DNA of 13,749 bases, from the NCBI GenBank assembly GCA_002389385.1, contig DGOK01000001.1, positions 27,799 through 41,547 of the forward strand, written 5' to 3'. This DNA is from Rhodospirillaceae bacterium UBA4468 (GTDB lineage Bacteria > Pseudomonadota > Alphaproteobacteria > Rhodospirillales > Casp-alpha2). The notes beneath the pieces were generated by a model. The model had not been told where the DNA came from. It made no database searches and saw only the letters and a list, made by a program, of their open reading frames with translations. The translations under genes and the position numbers were made by a program. Below are positions 7,501 to 13,749 of the stretch, in pieces (position 1 is the stretch's first letter; every line of letters starts with the position of its first letter).

Positions 7501-8014
7501 CCTGGCTCAACACACGGTCGCGGGCTTCGAGTTGTAATTCCCGTTGATCCCGTTCATCCATCACGCGGAAGTCCGGTGAAATCTGTGCTTCGAGGGGGAA
7601 TCGCCCAAGAAGCGATTCACAGAACGAGTGAATGGTTCGAATGCGTAAACCTTCGGGCGCTTCCAGCGTCAACGCGAACAATCGCTGTGCGCGGGTGATC
7701 AGTTCAGCACTGACGGGGGCTTCGCCAAGAGATTGAAGTTCTTTTTCAAGAACTTCTGCAGGCATCGCCGACCAATCACTTAAAAGAGCGGTAAGGCGGT
7801 TGGCCATTTCGGCAGCGGCCGCTTTGGTGAAGGTCAAACATAGAATACGTTCAGGCTCAACGCCGCTTAGCAGCAGTCTTGAAATGCGATCCACCAACAC
7901 GCCGGTCTTGCCTGTGCCCGCATTTGCAGACACCCAAACTGAGGCTTCTGGCGTCGCCGCCGTGATTTGTTGTCCGGTCCTATTACGGATTTTAAAGGTG
8001 CGTGATTCGGTCAT
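4556..8014 (-). CDS. addA: ATP-dependent helicase/nuclease subunit A
   Basis: AddA is the motor and one of two nucleases of the AddAB complex, which resects double-strand breaks for RecA loading in the cytoplasm. The 1152-residue protein shows the UvrD/RecB superfamily-1 motifs in order: Walker A SANAGTGKT (29-37), motif Ia TFTKAAAAEM (61-70), Walker B VDEAQDTSPEQW (411-422), GDEKQSIYSFQGADP (453-467), VMTVHGAKGLQAE (796-808) and YVALTRAKDRLY (869-880). A proline-rich linker (about 950-975) leads to a RecB-type nuclease domain with H994, D1076, D1089 and K1091 (VDFKTN), and Q1110/Y1114. All catalytic residues look intact. The ATG overlaps the addB stop by 4 bases, implying translational coupling that would keep the subunits in balance. 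The length fits alphaproteobacterial AddA. Confidence 0.96.
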   Translation of the reverse strand: MTESRTFKIRNRTGQQITAATPEASVWVSANAGTGKTGVLVDRISRLLLSGVEPERILCLTFTKAAAAEMANRLTALLSDWSAMPAEVLEKELQSLGEAPVSAELITRAQRLFALTLEAPEGLRIRTIHSFCESLLGRFPLEAQISPDFRVMDERDQRELQLEARDRVLSQAEAHGTELTDALRALAGLVNEEQFAGLMKELDGTRTKFRDAIRTHQDAAGLSSAVYQSLGISPDTTADTVIRGACDIDKAKRIDLERLCDTWDDGAGQNVGFAKDVRSWLVMQPEVRAAHWLDMYSPIFLTKPGAIKADKTLMSKGALTKDPNALSIAHAEGERCQAVRDLLKAINVASATKALIQVGAALIDAYEGIKQTRGRLDYDDLIARASMLLDSPSGVSWVHYKLDGGIEHVLVDEAQDTSPEQWRVVEEIASDFFSGESRHEEISERPRTVFAVGDEKQSIYSFQGADPVMFGSMRDRFANRVTAIDRVWKPVDMAESFRSAPAILKIVDLVFEAPETAKGLSFNDKKIDHSSARRGQAGVVTLWPKEEPQKDDGKDDPWDLPLDHVGGDSAVGRTALRIADTIDGWIKNKEALPAQGRPVRPGDILILLQRRQQMAETLVAALKERNIPVSGRDRMILPDQLVIQDLIALGRLTLLPEDDLNTATVLKGPLVSLSEDQLFEIAHNRSGHVLMSLGSKKSDDPAFAAAWDKVATWRNRADFMPPFEFFSTLLHAEGGRRALLAQLGPDAADPIDDFLSAALEFERDHVPSMEGFLHWIETGAAEVKRDLEQGRNEVRVMTVHGAKGLQAEIVILADACSVPASQTDDKIRWLDDPEIPIWPGYSDNETEALKAIKETRREATFEEYRRLLYVALTRAKDRLYVTGFTNKKSVKEPSWYDMVENALSPIGEAIDEPDGRTRIVYSEPQTADPDGSIDRADEAAHAIALPTWASVPPNDEPNPPKPLSPSRPDDEEPPVRSPLSTDDGQRFKRGNVVHALMQTLPELPADLRRDACAQYIGRPMHRFDTAQQLALVGEVMAVLEHPDIAAAFGPGSRAEVPIAGIIQTAEGPRVVSGQIDRLIYTGEDVLIVDFKTNRPPPSDPADVAPIYLRQMATYRAAMATIFPNKPVRCILLWTDGPKWMELPDNFITPYTP

Positions 8015-10989
8015 TCTGGCTCATCTCCACCAGACTGCCACTCACCCACACGTGCCAGATGATCATAGTGACCAAAGCGGCTTTCAAACTGTGGCCGTGG
8101 CCGTGACAGATAGGCGCGGTTTGGATCGGAGAAGGCGACAATCAGTTTACTGACGCCTTCCCAGGTACTTTTGATGACCTCATTAACGTCAACTTTTAAC
8201 GGCTCTGCTTTGCCCGGTTGTCGTCCACCGGACAAACTGACATACATTAATTCAGCGGCTAGTTTCGAAGGTACATTAAGAAAACCACCGTTTTGTGCGA
8301 TGAGGGCTTCCAGGGGAAGTTGCGGGCTGAGGCCACTTTCGACTTGGGGTTTGGAAGGTGCTTGCCCGGTTTTGTAATCAATAATCGATAGTCCGATGTC
8401 AGGGCGATAATCGATACGGTCTGGTTTCGCAGAAATCTTGAAGCCACCTTCAACGGCATCAACGACAAGTGTGCCCGTATCCTCAGCAAAGCTGACTTCC
8501 CAACCTGCGGTCAGACGTTCACGCTGCCAATCGACAAACCAGGCCGCGATACGCTCAAACCGTGGCCACCAGAAAGCGCGGACACCGGGTCGCGAAAGAT
8601 GATCACCAAATTCATGTTCGCCAATTTCTAACAAGCGCCGTTCGGCATCTTCCGGGATCGTCGTTGGATACGTCTCGATAAAGGTCTGCAAGACCTTGTG
8701 AATGATATTGCCACGGTCTGCTGCACCCGGGTCTGCATCAATAGGATCAAGTTCCCGAAGGTTCAAGATGTGCCGCGCATAAACGGAATAAGGGTCGCGA
8801 ATGAGCGTTTCGATCTGTGTCACATATAGACCTTTTGGACGTGCGCTAAGCGGCGGACAAGGTCTTGGAGCTTGCGGAATGATACGAGGCGCGTCGTCTA
8901 AAGCTTCAACCAGATTTAACCAGTCTCCTCGCTTCGCATGGTTATCAATGTCCTGGGCGCCTGTGCGTTCGATCAGATTATCTAGTCGCAACAACCATCT
9001 AGATGGCACGGTTGGTGCACCACCTAGCCGTTCGGCGCGTGTCAGATAAACCTTGGGTGCGCTGAGGACTTGCTGGAAATCGTGTGCCGTCAGGCCTATA
9101 CGGCGCTCAGGTGGCTCCAGTCCCATTTCACCCATCATTGGGCGGCTCATCCATGGATTGGTTTCTGGTGTCGGCGGCCACGTCCCTTCATTCAAACCGC
9201 CAAGGACGACCGCGTCGGCGTGCTGTAGGCGGGCTTCCAAAAGACCCCAGATAAACAAGCGTGGATGTGCACCAAACCGGGGTCGGACGACGCGCGCTGC
9301 CATCAGGCTATCGAACAACCCGGCATAGGCGCGACCGGGCAAAGGACCAAGCGTGCCAATGGCATCGGCGAGTTCGGCAACAAAATTGGCAGCAGCCTCG
9401 CCAGCTTCGCCAGCCCACAATCGCGCAGCGCCAGATAACGTGTCGTTCTGACTTAACGTTTCAGCGCTTTTGATATGTGTATTGAGGAGGTGTTCGTAAT
9501 CAGCATGATCGTTGGCCAGTGCATCAACCAAAGGTGCCAAGGCTTCTTCACAAATATTCAAAAGGGGGCGCAGGCGTGCGGATTTAGGATCGTTACCGAT
9601 GACGTTCCTTAGTCCTTTAAGGCCGGGGCCGGGTCTTGGTCCGCGCAACGCCATGATTTCAAGGTCGCGCACCAGTTCCCGAAAATCTGCTATCGCCATG
9701 CCGCCACTTGTTAGGGGATGTTTTAGCAATGCCAGCAGCGGAACCGGCGCCAGGCGTTGTTCGGCGGCGTCTGCAACCAGGCGAAGGAACGCGCCGGGGG
9801 GTGTAGATGCCAAAGGCAGTCCGGCTGAATCGTCGACATCAAGCTGCCATCGCTTCAATGCCGCTGCGACACGGCGCGCCAAATTTCGGTCAGGTGTGAC
9901 GAGGGCACAGGTCTTGCCGGGGGTCTCCAATGTTTCACGCATCACCAAGGCGATGGCTGTCGCTTCTTCGCTGGGTCCCGGACAATTTAGCCGCGTAACA
10001 CCGTTTAATGCGATGGTCACTTGTTCTGTAGATGGCAGAGGCGGTGGCGTGGCACGGGCAGGGGAAAGTGCCGCTGAGAGTAAGGCACTTCGCTCAGCCG
10101 TATCGACACGCGTCGTCTCAGATGCAGCAAAATCAAGAACGTCCGTGCGGCCAATATTGATATGGTTCAGTAATTGCTTCAGACCAAATTGTGGATGGGT
10201 AGGGCCTAAGGCTTCCCATGCGTCGTCGTACATAACACTATCCAGCCCCGGCAGGATCACCATCCCCTGAGGTAACGACGCAATGACGGTAAGCAAGTCC
10301 GCCGTCGCGGGTATAGATCCCGTCGAACCCGCGGCAATCACCGGCGTTGTTGGCGGTGCTTCAGTCCACAGCATTGCCTGTCCCCTGAGCAAAGCATTTC
10401 GCCTGGCCGCAGGATCAAGCGCGCCTTCTTCAGCCAGGATGGTTGGCCAAAGTCCGATCAGTATTTCCAGGAACTGCATGACTTCTTGCCAGTGCTCGGA
10501 ATACTTGTCGTCGTCTTTTATAAGCGTGCGGAGCGCTGACGGGTCACAATCTTCCGTCGCTAAACGGTCGATCAGTTTTGCCAGTTCGAGTGCCAGCGCC
10601 GTTGCTTGCTCAGGCTGCATTTTATGTTCAGGCATTGCCATCACGGCGCGGCTCAACATCAATTGGCGTTTCAGGCTTGGGATGGCGGGTGGAAGGTCAC
10701 TCGCACGTTCAGCACCAGCAGGCACACCCGCCTCAGCAATTGCCAGTTCTTCCTCGTCGATGTCGCCCAAGGGTGTCATGCGTGGTAGCAAAACAGTACC
10801 GCCATCGCTTAAGCGTAAAAATGCATCGCTTAAAGCACGACAGGCACGGCGGGTCGGTAACAAGATGCGTATCTCGGCAAGCGCAAGTGGATCATCTTTT
10901 GTGTGGTCGATTAAGCGGGCAGCAAGCATGTCCACAAACGCGACACCGCTATCAATACTGTAGATACGGGGTGTCTGGATTTCGAACAT
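8011..10989 (-). CDS. addB: AddB, alphaproteobacterial-type helicase/nuclease subunit B
   Basis: AddB is the second subunit of the AddAB break-resection complex. It supplies a nuclease for the other strand and, in studied relatives, Chi recognition by an inactive helicase fold. The 992-residue protein has no Walker A motif near its N-terminus, where LPTRRACRALSDAF lies instead, so it should not hydrolyse ATP. The C-terminal RecB-type nuclease has RGNIIH (H764), KPDRID (D857), IIDYKTG (D871, K873) and SPQLPL (Q890), which looks active. The four Fe-S cysteines of Bacillus AddB are missing: DPYSVY replaces the usual CPF segment, and no Cys occurs in the last 121 residues. The start at 10989 is chosen because AAGG lies 8 bases upstream and the ATG overlaps the murU stop (TAATG). 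The open frame continues 30 codons upstream but only as overlap with murU. Confidence 0.94.
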   Translation of the reverse strand: MFEIQTPRIYSIDSGVAFVDMLAARLIDHTKDDPLALAEIRILLPTRRACRALSDAFLRLSDGGTVLLPRMTPLGDIDEEELAIAEAGVPAGAERASDLPPAIPSLKRQLMLSRAVMAMPEHKMQPEQATALALELAKLIDRLATEDCDPSALRTLIKDDDKYSEHWQEVMQFLEILIGLWPTILAEEGALDPAARRNALLRGQAMLWTEAPPTTPVIAAGSTGSIPATADLLTVIASLPQGMVILPGLDSVMYDDAWEALGPTHPQFGLKQLLNHINIGRTDVLDFAASETTRVDTAERSALLSAALSPARATPPPLPSTEQVTIALNGVTRLNCPGPSEEATAIALVMRETLETPGKTCALVTPDRNLARRVAAALKRWQLDVDDSAGLPLASTPPGAFLRLVADAAEQRLAPVPLLALLKHPLTSGGMAIADFRELVRDLEIMALRGPRPGPGLKGLRNVIGNDPKSARLRPLLNICEEALAPLVDALANDHADYEHLLNTHIKSAETLSQNDTLSGAARLWAGEAGEAAANFVAELADAIGTLGPLPGRAYAGLFDSLMAARVVRPRFGAHPRLFIWGLLEARLQHADAVVLGGLNEGTWPPTPETNPWMSRPMMGEMGLEPPERRIGLTAHDFQQVLSAPKVYLTRAERLGGAPTVPSRWLLRLDNLIERTGAQDIDNHAKRGDWLNLVEALDDAPRIIPQAPRPCPPLSARPKGLYVTQIETLIRDPYSVYARHILNLRELDPIDADPGAADRGNIIHKVLQTFIETYPTTIPEDAERRLLEIGEHEFGDHLSRPGVRAFWWPRFERIAAWFVDWQRERLTAGWEVSFAEDTGTLVVDAVEGGFKISAKPDRIDYRPDIGLSIIDYKTGQAPSKPQVESGLSPQLPLEALIAQNGGFLNVPSKLAAELMYVSLSGGRQPGKAEPLKVDVNEVIKSTWEGVSKLIVAFSDPNRAYLSRPRPQFESRFGHYDHLARVGEWQSGGDEPE

Positions 10990-11732
10990 TACGTGAACCT
11001 TTTTTTGATGCCAGCAAACGGTTCGTTGATAAAGACTTCGGCCTCGTCGAGACCTTCTGGCGTGCCGATATGAAACCATTCGCCATCATGAACCACACCG
11101 AACAATCGGTCTGATTTGAGCGCCTTATCAAATAGAACATTGAGCGAGTATACGCCATCTTCCGCGCTGTCGAAAATTCTTGGATGAAGTATTTGAACGC
11201 CAGCAAATAACCAGGGCGTCACTTCGCTTTCCGGGCGGCGGCGCAAGCCACCAGCCGGATCGGCAACAAAGTCGCCTTTGCCATCATATCCATGACCTTC
11301 AACAGTGGAATGTAATAATAGCAATCCATCCATTTGGTCGTCTTTCCACTCGCGCGCCAAACGGACCAAAGTATCTTCATAGCCATCAAGCCAGAACACA
11401 TCAGAGTTCATCACAAAGAACGGTTCGCTCCCCAATAACGGCAAGGCATTTTTGATCCCACCACCGGTTTCAAGCAGAACACCTTCTTCTGAAAAGATCA
11501 CTTCAAGGCGATCTTCAGTGGCGAGATAGTCACGAATGAAATAGCCAAGATAATGCAGATTAACGACCGTGCGGGTAACACCTGCGGCGACCAATCGATC
11601 CATGACGTGGCCGATCAGTGGTTTCCCGTTGAGCTGCAACATGGGCTTGGGCTGAGTATCCGTAAGGGGACGCATGCGTTTGCCCAATCCGGCTGCAAGG
11701 ACCATTGCTGTTGTCGGAACCTGGTCAGTCAT
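10989..11732 (-). CDS. murU: N-acetylmuramate alpha-1-phosphate uridylyltransferase
   Basis: This 247-residue cytoplasmic nucleotidyltransferase should join UTP and MurNAc-1-phosphate to give UDP-MurNAc. It is part of the cell-wall recycling bypass that avoids de novo synthesis and the MurA step blocked by fosfomycin. The signature AMVLAAGLGKRMRPLT at residues 9-24 binds the nucleotide, followed by QPKPMLQLNGKPL. FVMNSDVFW holds the metal-binding Asp region, and HIGTPEGLDEAE closes the substrate side. Length agrees with Pseudomonas MurU. Its place 16 bases after amgK, which makes the MurNAc-1-phosphate, strongly supports MurU over glucose-1-phosphate or mannose-1-phosphate transferases of the same fold. 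The gene ends in an A-rich stretch that contains the addB ribosome-binding site, and its TAA overlaps the addB ATG by one base. Confidence 0.88.
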   Translation of the reverse strand: MTDQVPTTAMVLAAGLGKRMRPLTDTQPKPMLQLNGKPLIGHVMDRLVAAGVTRTVVNLHYLGYFIRDYLATEDRLEVIFSEEGVLLETGGGIKNALPLLGSEPFFVMNSDVFWLDGYEDTLVRLAREWKDDQMDGLLLLHSTVEGHGYDGKGDFVADPAGGLRRRPESEVTPWLFAGVQILHPRIFDSAEDGVYSLNVLFDKALKSDRLFGVVHDGEWFHIGTPEGLDEAEVFINEPFAGIKKRFT

Positions 11733-11748
11733 CTTCAGGATGCTCGCC

Positions 11749-12756
11749 TCATTCTGTTTTAATCGATGGTATTATGCGCTGATCTTTGGGGACATGAGTA
11801 TCAAACCAGTCTTGGACATCTGCAAGTGCAGGGTGCTGTAAGCTGTTTTCCAGTAATCCCCAAACACGCTGAATGTGATCAAGGTATTGGGATTTCCCAT
11901 CACGCTCTGCCAACCGTGTAAATATGCCAATAACCTTGGCATGTCGCCCGGCACCAAGAATAGCAATATCCTGGCGTAACGTCTGCTCGTCGATGTCATC
12001 ACATGCATCAAGATAGCGTTTAATCAGTTTGTCAGCTCTAGCCGTTGGAACGTCGCGACGGGCATCTTCAATCAGGGACATGAGGTCGTACGCACGTGCA
12101 CCAACCAAAGCGTCTTGGAAGTCCAATAAGCCGCAACGTGCGGTATCTGTGCGGTGCGACAACCACATAAGATTATCCACATGATAGTCGCGCAAGACCA
12201 AGGTCTCTTGCTTGTCGGCAACTTGCGTGAAGGCACTTTGCCAAACGGTGTCGAATGATGATCGCGCATCGCCAGATAGCGAGATGCCGATGGTTGGTAG
12301 ATACCAGTCAGCAATCAAGGCAACTTCAGTCATCAGTCGAGACAAATCATACGGCGCAGTGTCCGCTGGAACAGTCGTGGTAGAAGACAACTCATGTAGT
12401 TGAATAAGCGTATCAATGGCGAGTTCGTAGAGCATCTCTTCGTCACCGACTGTCGCAAAGACACGCGTGTATGTGTTGTCGCCGAGATCTTCTAATAATA
12501 GGAAACCACGTCGCTCGTCTTCGGCGTAAATCCGAGGCGCGCTAAAGCCGAGCTGGCTGAGATATTTGCCTATCTTAACAAACGGGCGAATATCTTCTTC
12601 TGGGGGCGGCGCATCCATGAGGACAGCAAGACGATCGTTAAGCTTTACCCGGTGGTAACTGCGAAAAGATGCATCTGCAGCCAGGAGCTCAATCTTGGAA
12701 CTCGCCCATCCAGCGTTCTCAAGAAAAATAATTTGCTGTTCGAGGCGTTTATCCAT
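11749..12756 (-). CDS. amgK: Anomeric N-acetylmuramate/N-acetylglucosamine kinase
   Basis: This 335-residue cytoplasmic kinase has the aminoglycoside-phosphotransferase fold. AmgK phosphorylates the anomeric hydroxyl of MurNAc (and GlcNAc) and feeds MurU. Visible features are the N-terminal lobe with LLLEDLGDNTY (86-96), the catalytic loop LRDYHVDNLMWL with D190 and N195, and the metal-binding segment LLDFQDALVGARAYDL with D212. The downstream murU on the same transcript is the best support for this role over antibiotic kinases of the same fold. Its ATG lies inside the end of tsaE (8-base overlap), so translation is probably coupled. Older annotations of this conserved neighbour often read 'aminoglycoside phosphotransferase', which the context argues against. 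Confidence 0.88.
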   Translation of the reverse strand: MDKRLEQQIIFLENAGWASSKIELLAADASFRSYHRVKLNDRLAVLMDAPPPEEDIRPFVKIGKYLSQLGFSAPRIYAEDERRGFLLLEDLGDNTYTRVFATVGDEEMLYELAIDTLIQLHELSSTTTVPADTAPYDLSRLMTEVALIADWYLPTIGISLSGDARSSFDTVWQSAFTQVADKQETLVLRDYHVDNLMWLSHRTDTARCGLLDFQDALVGARAYDLMSLIEDARRDVPTARADKLIKRYLDACDDIDEQTLRQDIAILGAGRHAKVIGIFTRLAERDGKSQYLDHIQRVWGLLENSLQHPALADVQDWFDTHVPKDQRIIPSIKTE

Positions 12757-13246
12757 GATGCGAAGCCTTGTCAGAGAAGTTGCTTAACCGTGCCATCCAA
12801 TCGTCGTTACCTTCAAACGCTATCTTTCGGGAATCGTCGCCTGCGGCTTGCTGCAGCGTAATGCGAAGGTGAGCAGGGGGTAGAAGACTGCCAAGATTCT
12901 CGGGCCATTCAATAATACTTAAGGCATCCGCAAAAGCATCATCGATGCCTAATTCGTATGCGTCTTCAGGTGCATCGAGTCGGTACAGATCAAAATGCCA
13001 TATTTCCAATGGGCCACGTTCATATGTTTGCACCAGCGTGAACGTCGGGCTCGGCACGTCTTCTGGCTCGCCGGGTAACGCATTGATCAAGGCACGTGCA
13101 AAAGCCGTTTTGCCGGCACCTAGTGTGCCGTCTAACGCAACAACATCTCCGGCGTGAAGGCATAGTGCCAAGGTACGGGCAATATTGCCGGTTTCAGCTT
13201 CGCTCTGGGCATTGAACTGGGCGATTGCGTGAATTTGATCTGCCAT
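12749..13246 (-). CDS. tsaE: tRNA threonylcarbamoyladenosine biosynthesis ATPase TsaE
   Basis: TsaE (YjeE) is the ATPase that works with TsaB and TsaD to place threonylcarbamoyl on A37 of ANN-decoding tRNAs. The 165-residue protein is of normal size. Walker A is GTLGAGKT (residues 40-47), followed by SPTFTLVQTYE (66-76), the HFDLYRL segment (84-90) and IIEWPENL (111-118), all family hallmarks. It is the first gene of the packed minus-strand operon leading through amgK and murU to addBA. No strong Shine-Dalgarno sequence precedes the ATG at 13246, but the residues after it match the usual N-terminus. The stop codon lies within the start region of amgK. Confidence 0.95.
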   Translation of the reverse strand: MADQIHAIAQFNAQSEAETGNIARTLALCLHAGDVVALDGTLGAGKTAFARALINALPGEPEDVPSPTFTLVQTYERGPLEIWHFDLYRLDAPEDAYELGIDDAFADALSIIEWPENLGSLLPPAHLRITLQQAAGDDSRKIAFEGNDDWMARLSNFSDKASHHG

Positions 13247-13351
13247 GCAGCGGTTTTATCGTTCACACCGGCTTCGAACAAGCCTTGAACAGTTTGCTCA
13301 GGAGAACCATCCTATGGTGGCGCATTGTTTGATAGTGAAAAGGGCATCTTC
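13247..13351. other. Divergent intergenic region with nested inverted repeat
   Basis: These 105 bases separate tsaE (minus) from the ferredoxin-NADP+ reductase gene (plus) and must hold promoters for both. Inner arms GGCTT (13270-13274) and AAGCC (13280-13284) enclose CGAAC, and outer arms GTTCA (13261-13265) and TGAAC (13286-13290) surround them. The repeat could bind a regulator or fold in RNA, but no T-run follows on either strand, so it is not a terminator. No promoter with two good boxes was found. The right half holds a strong ribosome-binding sequence and a 13-codon open frame, listed separately. Confidence 0.35.
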
Positions 13352-13355
13352 GTGA
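13314..13355 (+). CDS. Possible 13-residue leader peptide upstream of the reductase gene
   Basis: AGGAGA (13300-13305), the strongest Shine-Dalgarno match noticed in the window, stands 8 bases before an ATG. The frame encodes MVAHCLIVKRASS and ends at TGA (13353-13355). That stop overlaps the GTG start of the reductase (13352-13354) as GTGA. This layout would couple translation of the larger gene to the small one. No homology or function can be claimed, and the frame may simply be a by-product of a strong ribosome-binding site. Confidence 0.35.
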   Translation: MVAHCLIVKRASS

Positions 13356-13749
13356 CGGTTACAGGACAATCAAAAGAATTTTCGACGGATGTTGCGATTA
13401 TCGGTGCCGGGCCTGTCGGTTTATTTGCTGTTTTTGAATGTGGGATGCTTGGGATGTCTTGCCGGGTCATCGATGCCTTGGAAGATATTGGTGGGCAATG
13501 CGCGGCTTTGTATCCTGAAAAGCCGATTTTCGATATTCCGGGGCAACCAGAAATAGCGGGTGCGGAACTGGTGCGTGCACTTGAGGCGCAGATTGCGCCG
13601 TTTGATCCGCATGTGCATCTCAATCAACAAGTCATCGAATTTGAGGGTGTGCCCGGTGATTTCACCCTGACGACATCAGCGGGGAATATCATCCATGCGA
13701 AGGCCATTATTGTTGCTGCTGGTGTTGGTGCATTCGGACCCAAGCGCCC
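13352..13749 (+). CDS. Thioredoxin-reductase-like ferredoxin-NADP+ reductase, N-terminal part
   Basis: The gene is open to the window end, with 132 codons visible of about 340. The N-terminus has the FAD dinucleotide-binding motif VAIIGAGPVGLF (GxGxxG) followed by DIGGQCAALYPEKPIFDIPG. The latter is diagnostic for the thioredoxin-reductase-like (YumC-type) ferredoxin-NADP+ reductases rather than true thioredoxin reductases. IIVAAGVGAFGP closes the first FAD segment. The enzyme would pass electrons between NADPH and ferredoxin or flavodoxin in the cytoplasm. True thioredoxin reductases carry a CxxC in the NADP domain, which is not visible here, so the call rests on the N-terminal signature. 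GTG at 13352 is preferred because AAAAGGG ends 7 bases upstream and the frame has no better start after the stop at 13286-13288. The 13-codon frame overlaps the start. Confidence 0.85.
   Translation, partial: MTVTGQSKEFSTDVAIIGAGPVGLFAVFECGMLGMSCRVIDALEDIGGQCAALYPEKPIFDIPGQPEIAGAELVRALEAQIAPFDPHVHLNQQVIEFEGVPGDFTLTTSAGNIIHAKAIIVAAGVGAFGPKR

Noticed and set aside
9512..10963. Long open frames on the + strand (252 and 226 codons) inside addB
   Set aside because: They lie wholly antisense to a well-supported gene, have low-complexity Ser/Arg/Ala-rich translations and match no known domain; they reflect codon bias of addB.
10989..11079. N-terminal extension of AddB by 30 residues
   Set aside because: The extension is the shifted reading of the murU 3' end; ATG 10989 has AAGG at 8 bases and the TAATG overlap.
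11749..12756. Antibiotic-resistance aminoglycoside phosphotransferase
   Set aside because: The fold is shared, but the gene is embedded between tsaE and murU in a conserved chromosomal operon, which identifies AmgK.
1..13749. CRISPR arrays, tRNA/rRNA genes, insertion sequences, phage or toxin-antitoxin loci
   Set aside because: No direct-repeat arrays, transposase or integrase motifs, tRNA-like segments or typical toxin genes were found; nearly all sequence is taken by recognised genes.

Overview
The window is a gene-dense piece of a bacterial chromosome with moderate G+C. It most likely comes from an alphaproteobacterium. The main evidence is the chain tsaE - amgK - murU - addB - addA - trxA, whose order is typical of that class, together with an AddB of the alphaproteobacterial kind. 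The species cannot be named from the sequence. No rRNA, tRNA, CRISPR array, insertion sequence, phage gene or other mobile element was seen, and no gap between genes exceeds about 110 bases.

Left part (1-3289, + strand). The window opens inside a proline racemase-family gene whose second catalytic Cys is replaced by Thr, the signature of trans-3-hydroxy-L-proline dehydratase. After a 24-bp near-perfect palindrome comes a two-gene metal module. It encodes an ArsR/SmtB-family repressor with an SmtB-like alpha-5 metal site and a His-rich tail, and, overlapping it by 4 bases, a short cation-diffusion-facilitator protein without the usual C-terminal domain. A Na+/phosphate-cotransporter-like protein with a PhoU-like tail follows 88 bases later.

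Middle and right part (3291-13246, - strand). Read in the direction of transcription, tsaE (t6A tRNA modification), amgK and murU (cell-wall sugar recycling), addB and addA (double-strand-break repair helicase-nuclease) form one tightly packed operon with overlaps of 8, 1 and 4 bases and one 16-base gap. trxA (thioredoxin) follows with its own probable promoter and a clear intrinsic terminator. gloB (glyoxalase II) begins immediately after that terminator and converges with the phosphate-transporter gene, with one base between the stop codons.

Right edge (13247-13749). A 105-base divergent region separates tsaE from a + strand gene for a thioredoxin-reductase-like ferredoxin-NADP+ reductase, cut off by the window end. 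A 13-codon open frame with a strong Shine-Dalgarno sequence lies just upstream and overlaps its GTG start.

Most of the window is conserved housekeeping content. No clearly undescribed multi-gene system was found. The least ordinary parts are the small metal-efflux module, with a D-D/C-D transport site and a strong candidate operator, and the possible leader peptide before the reductase gene.
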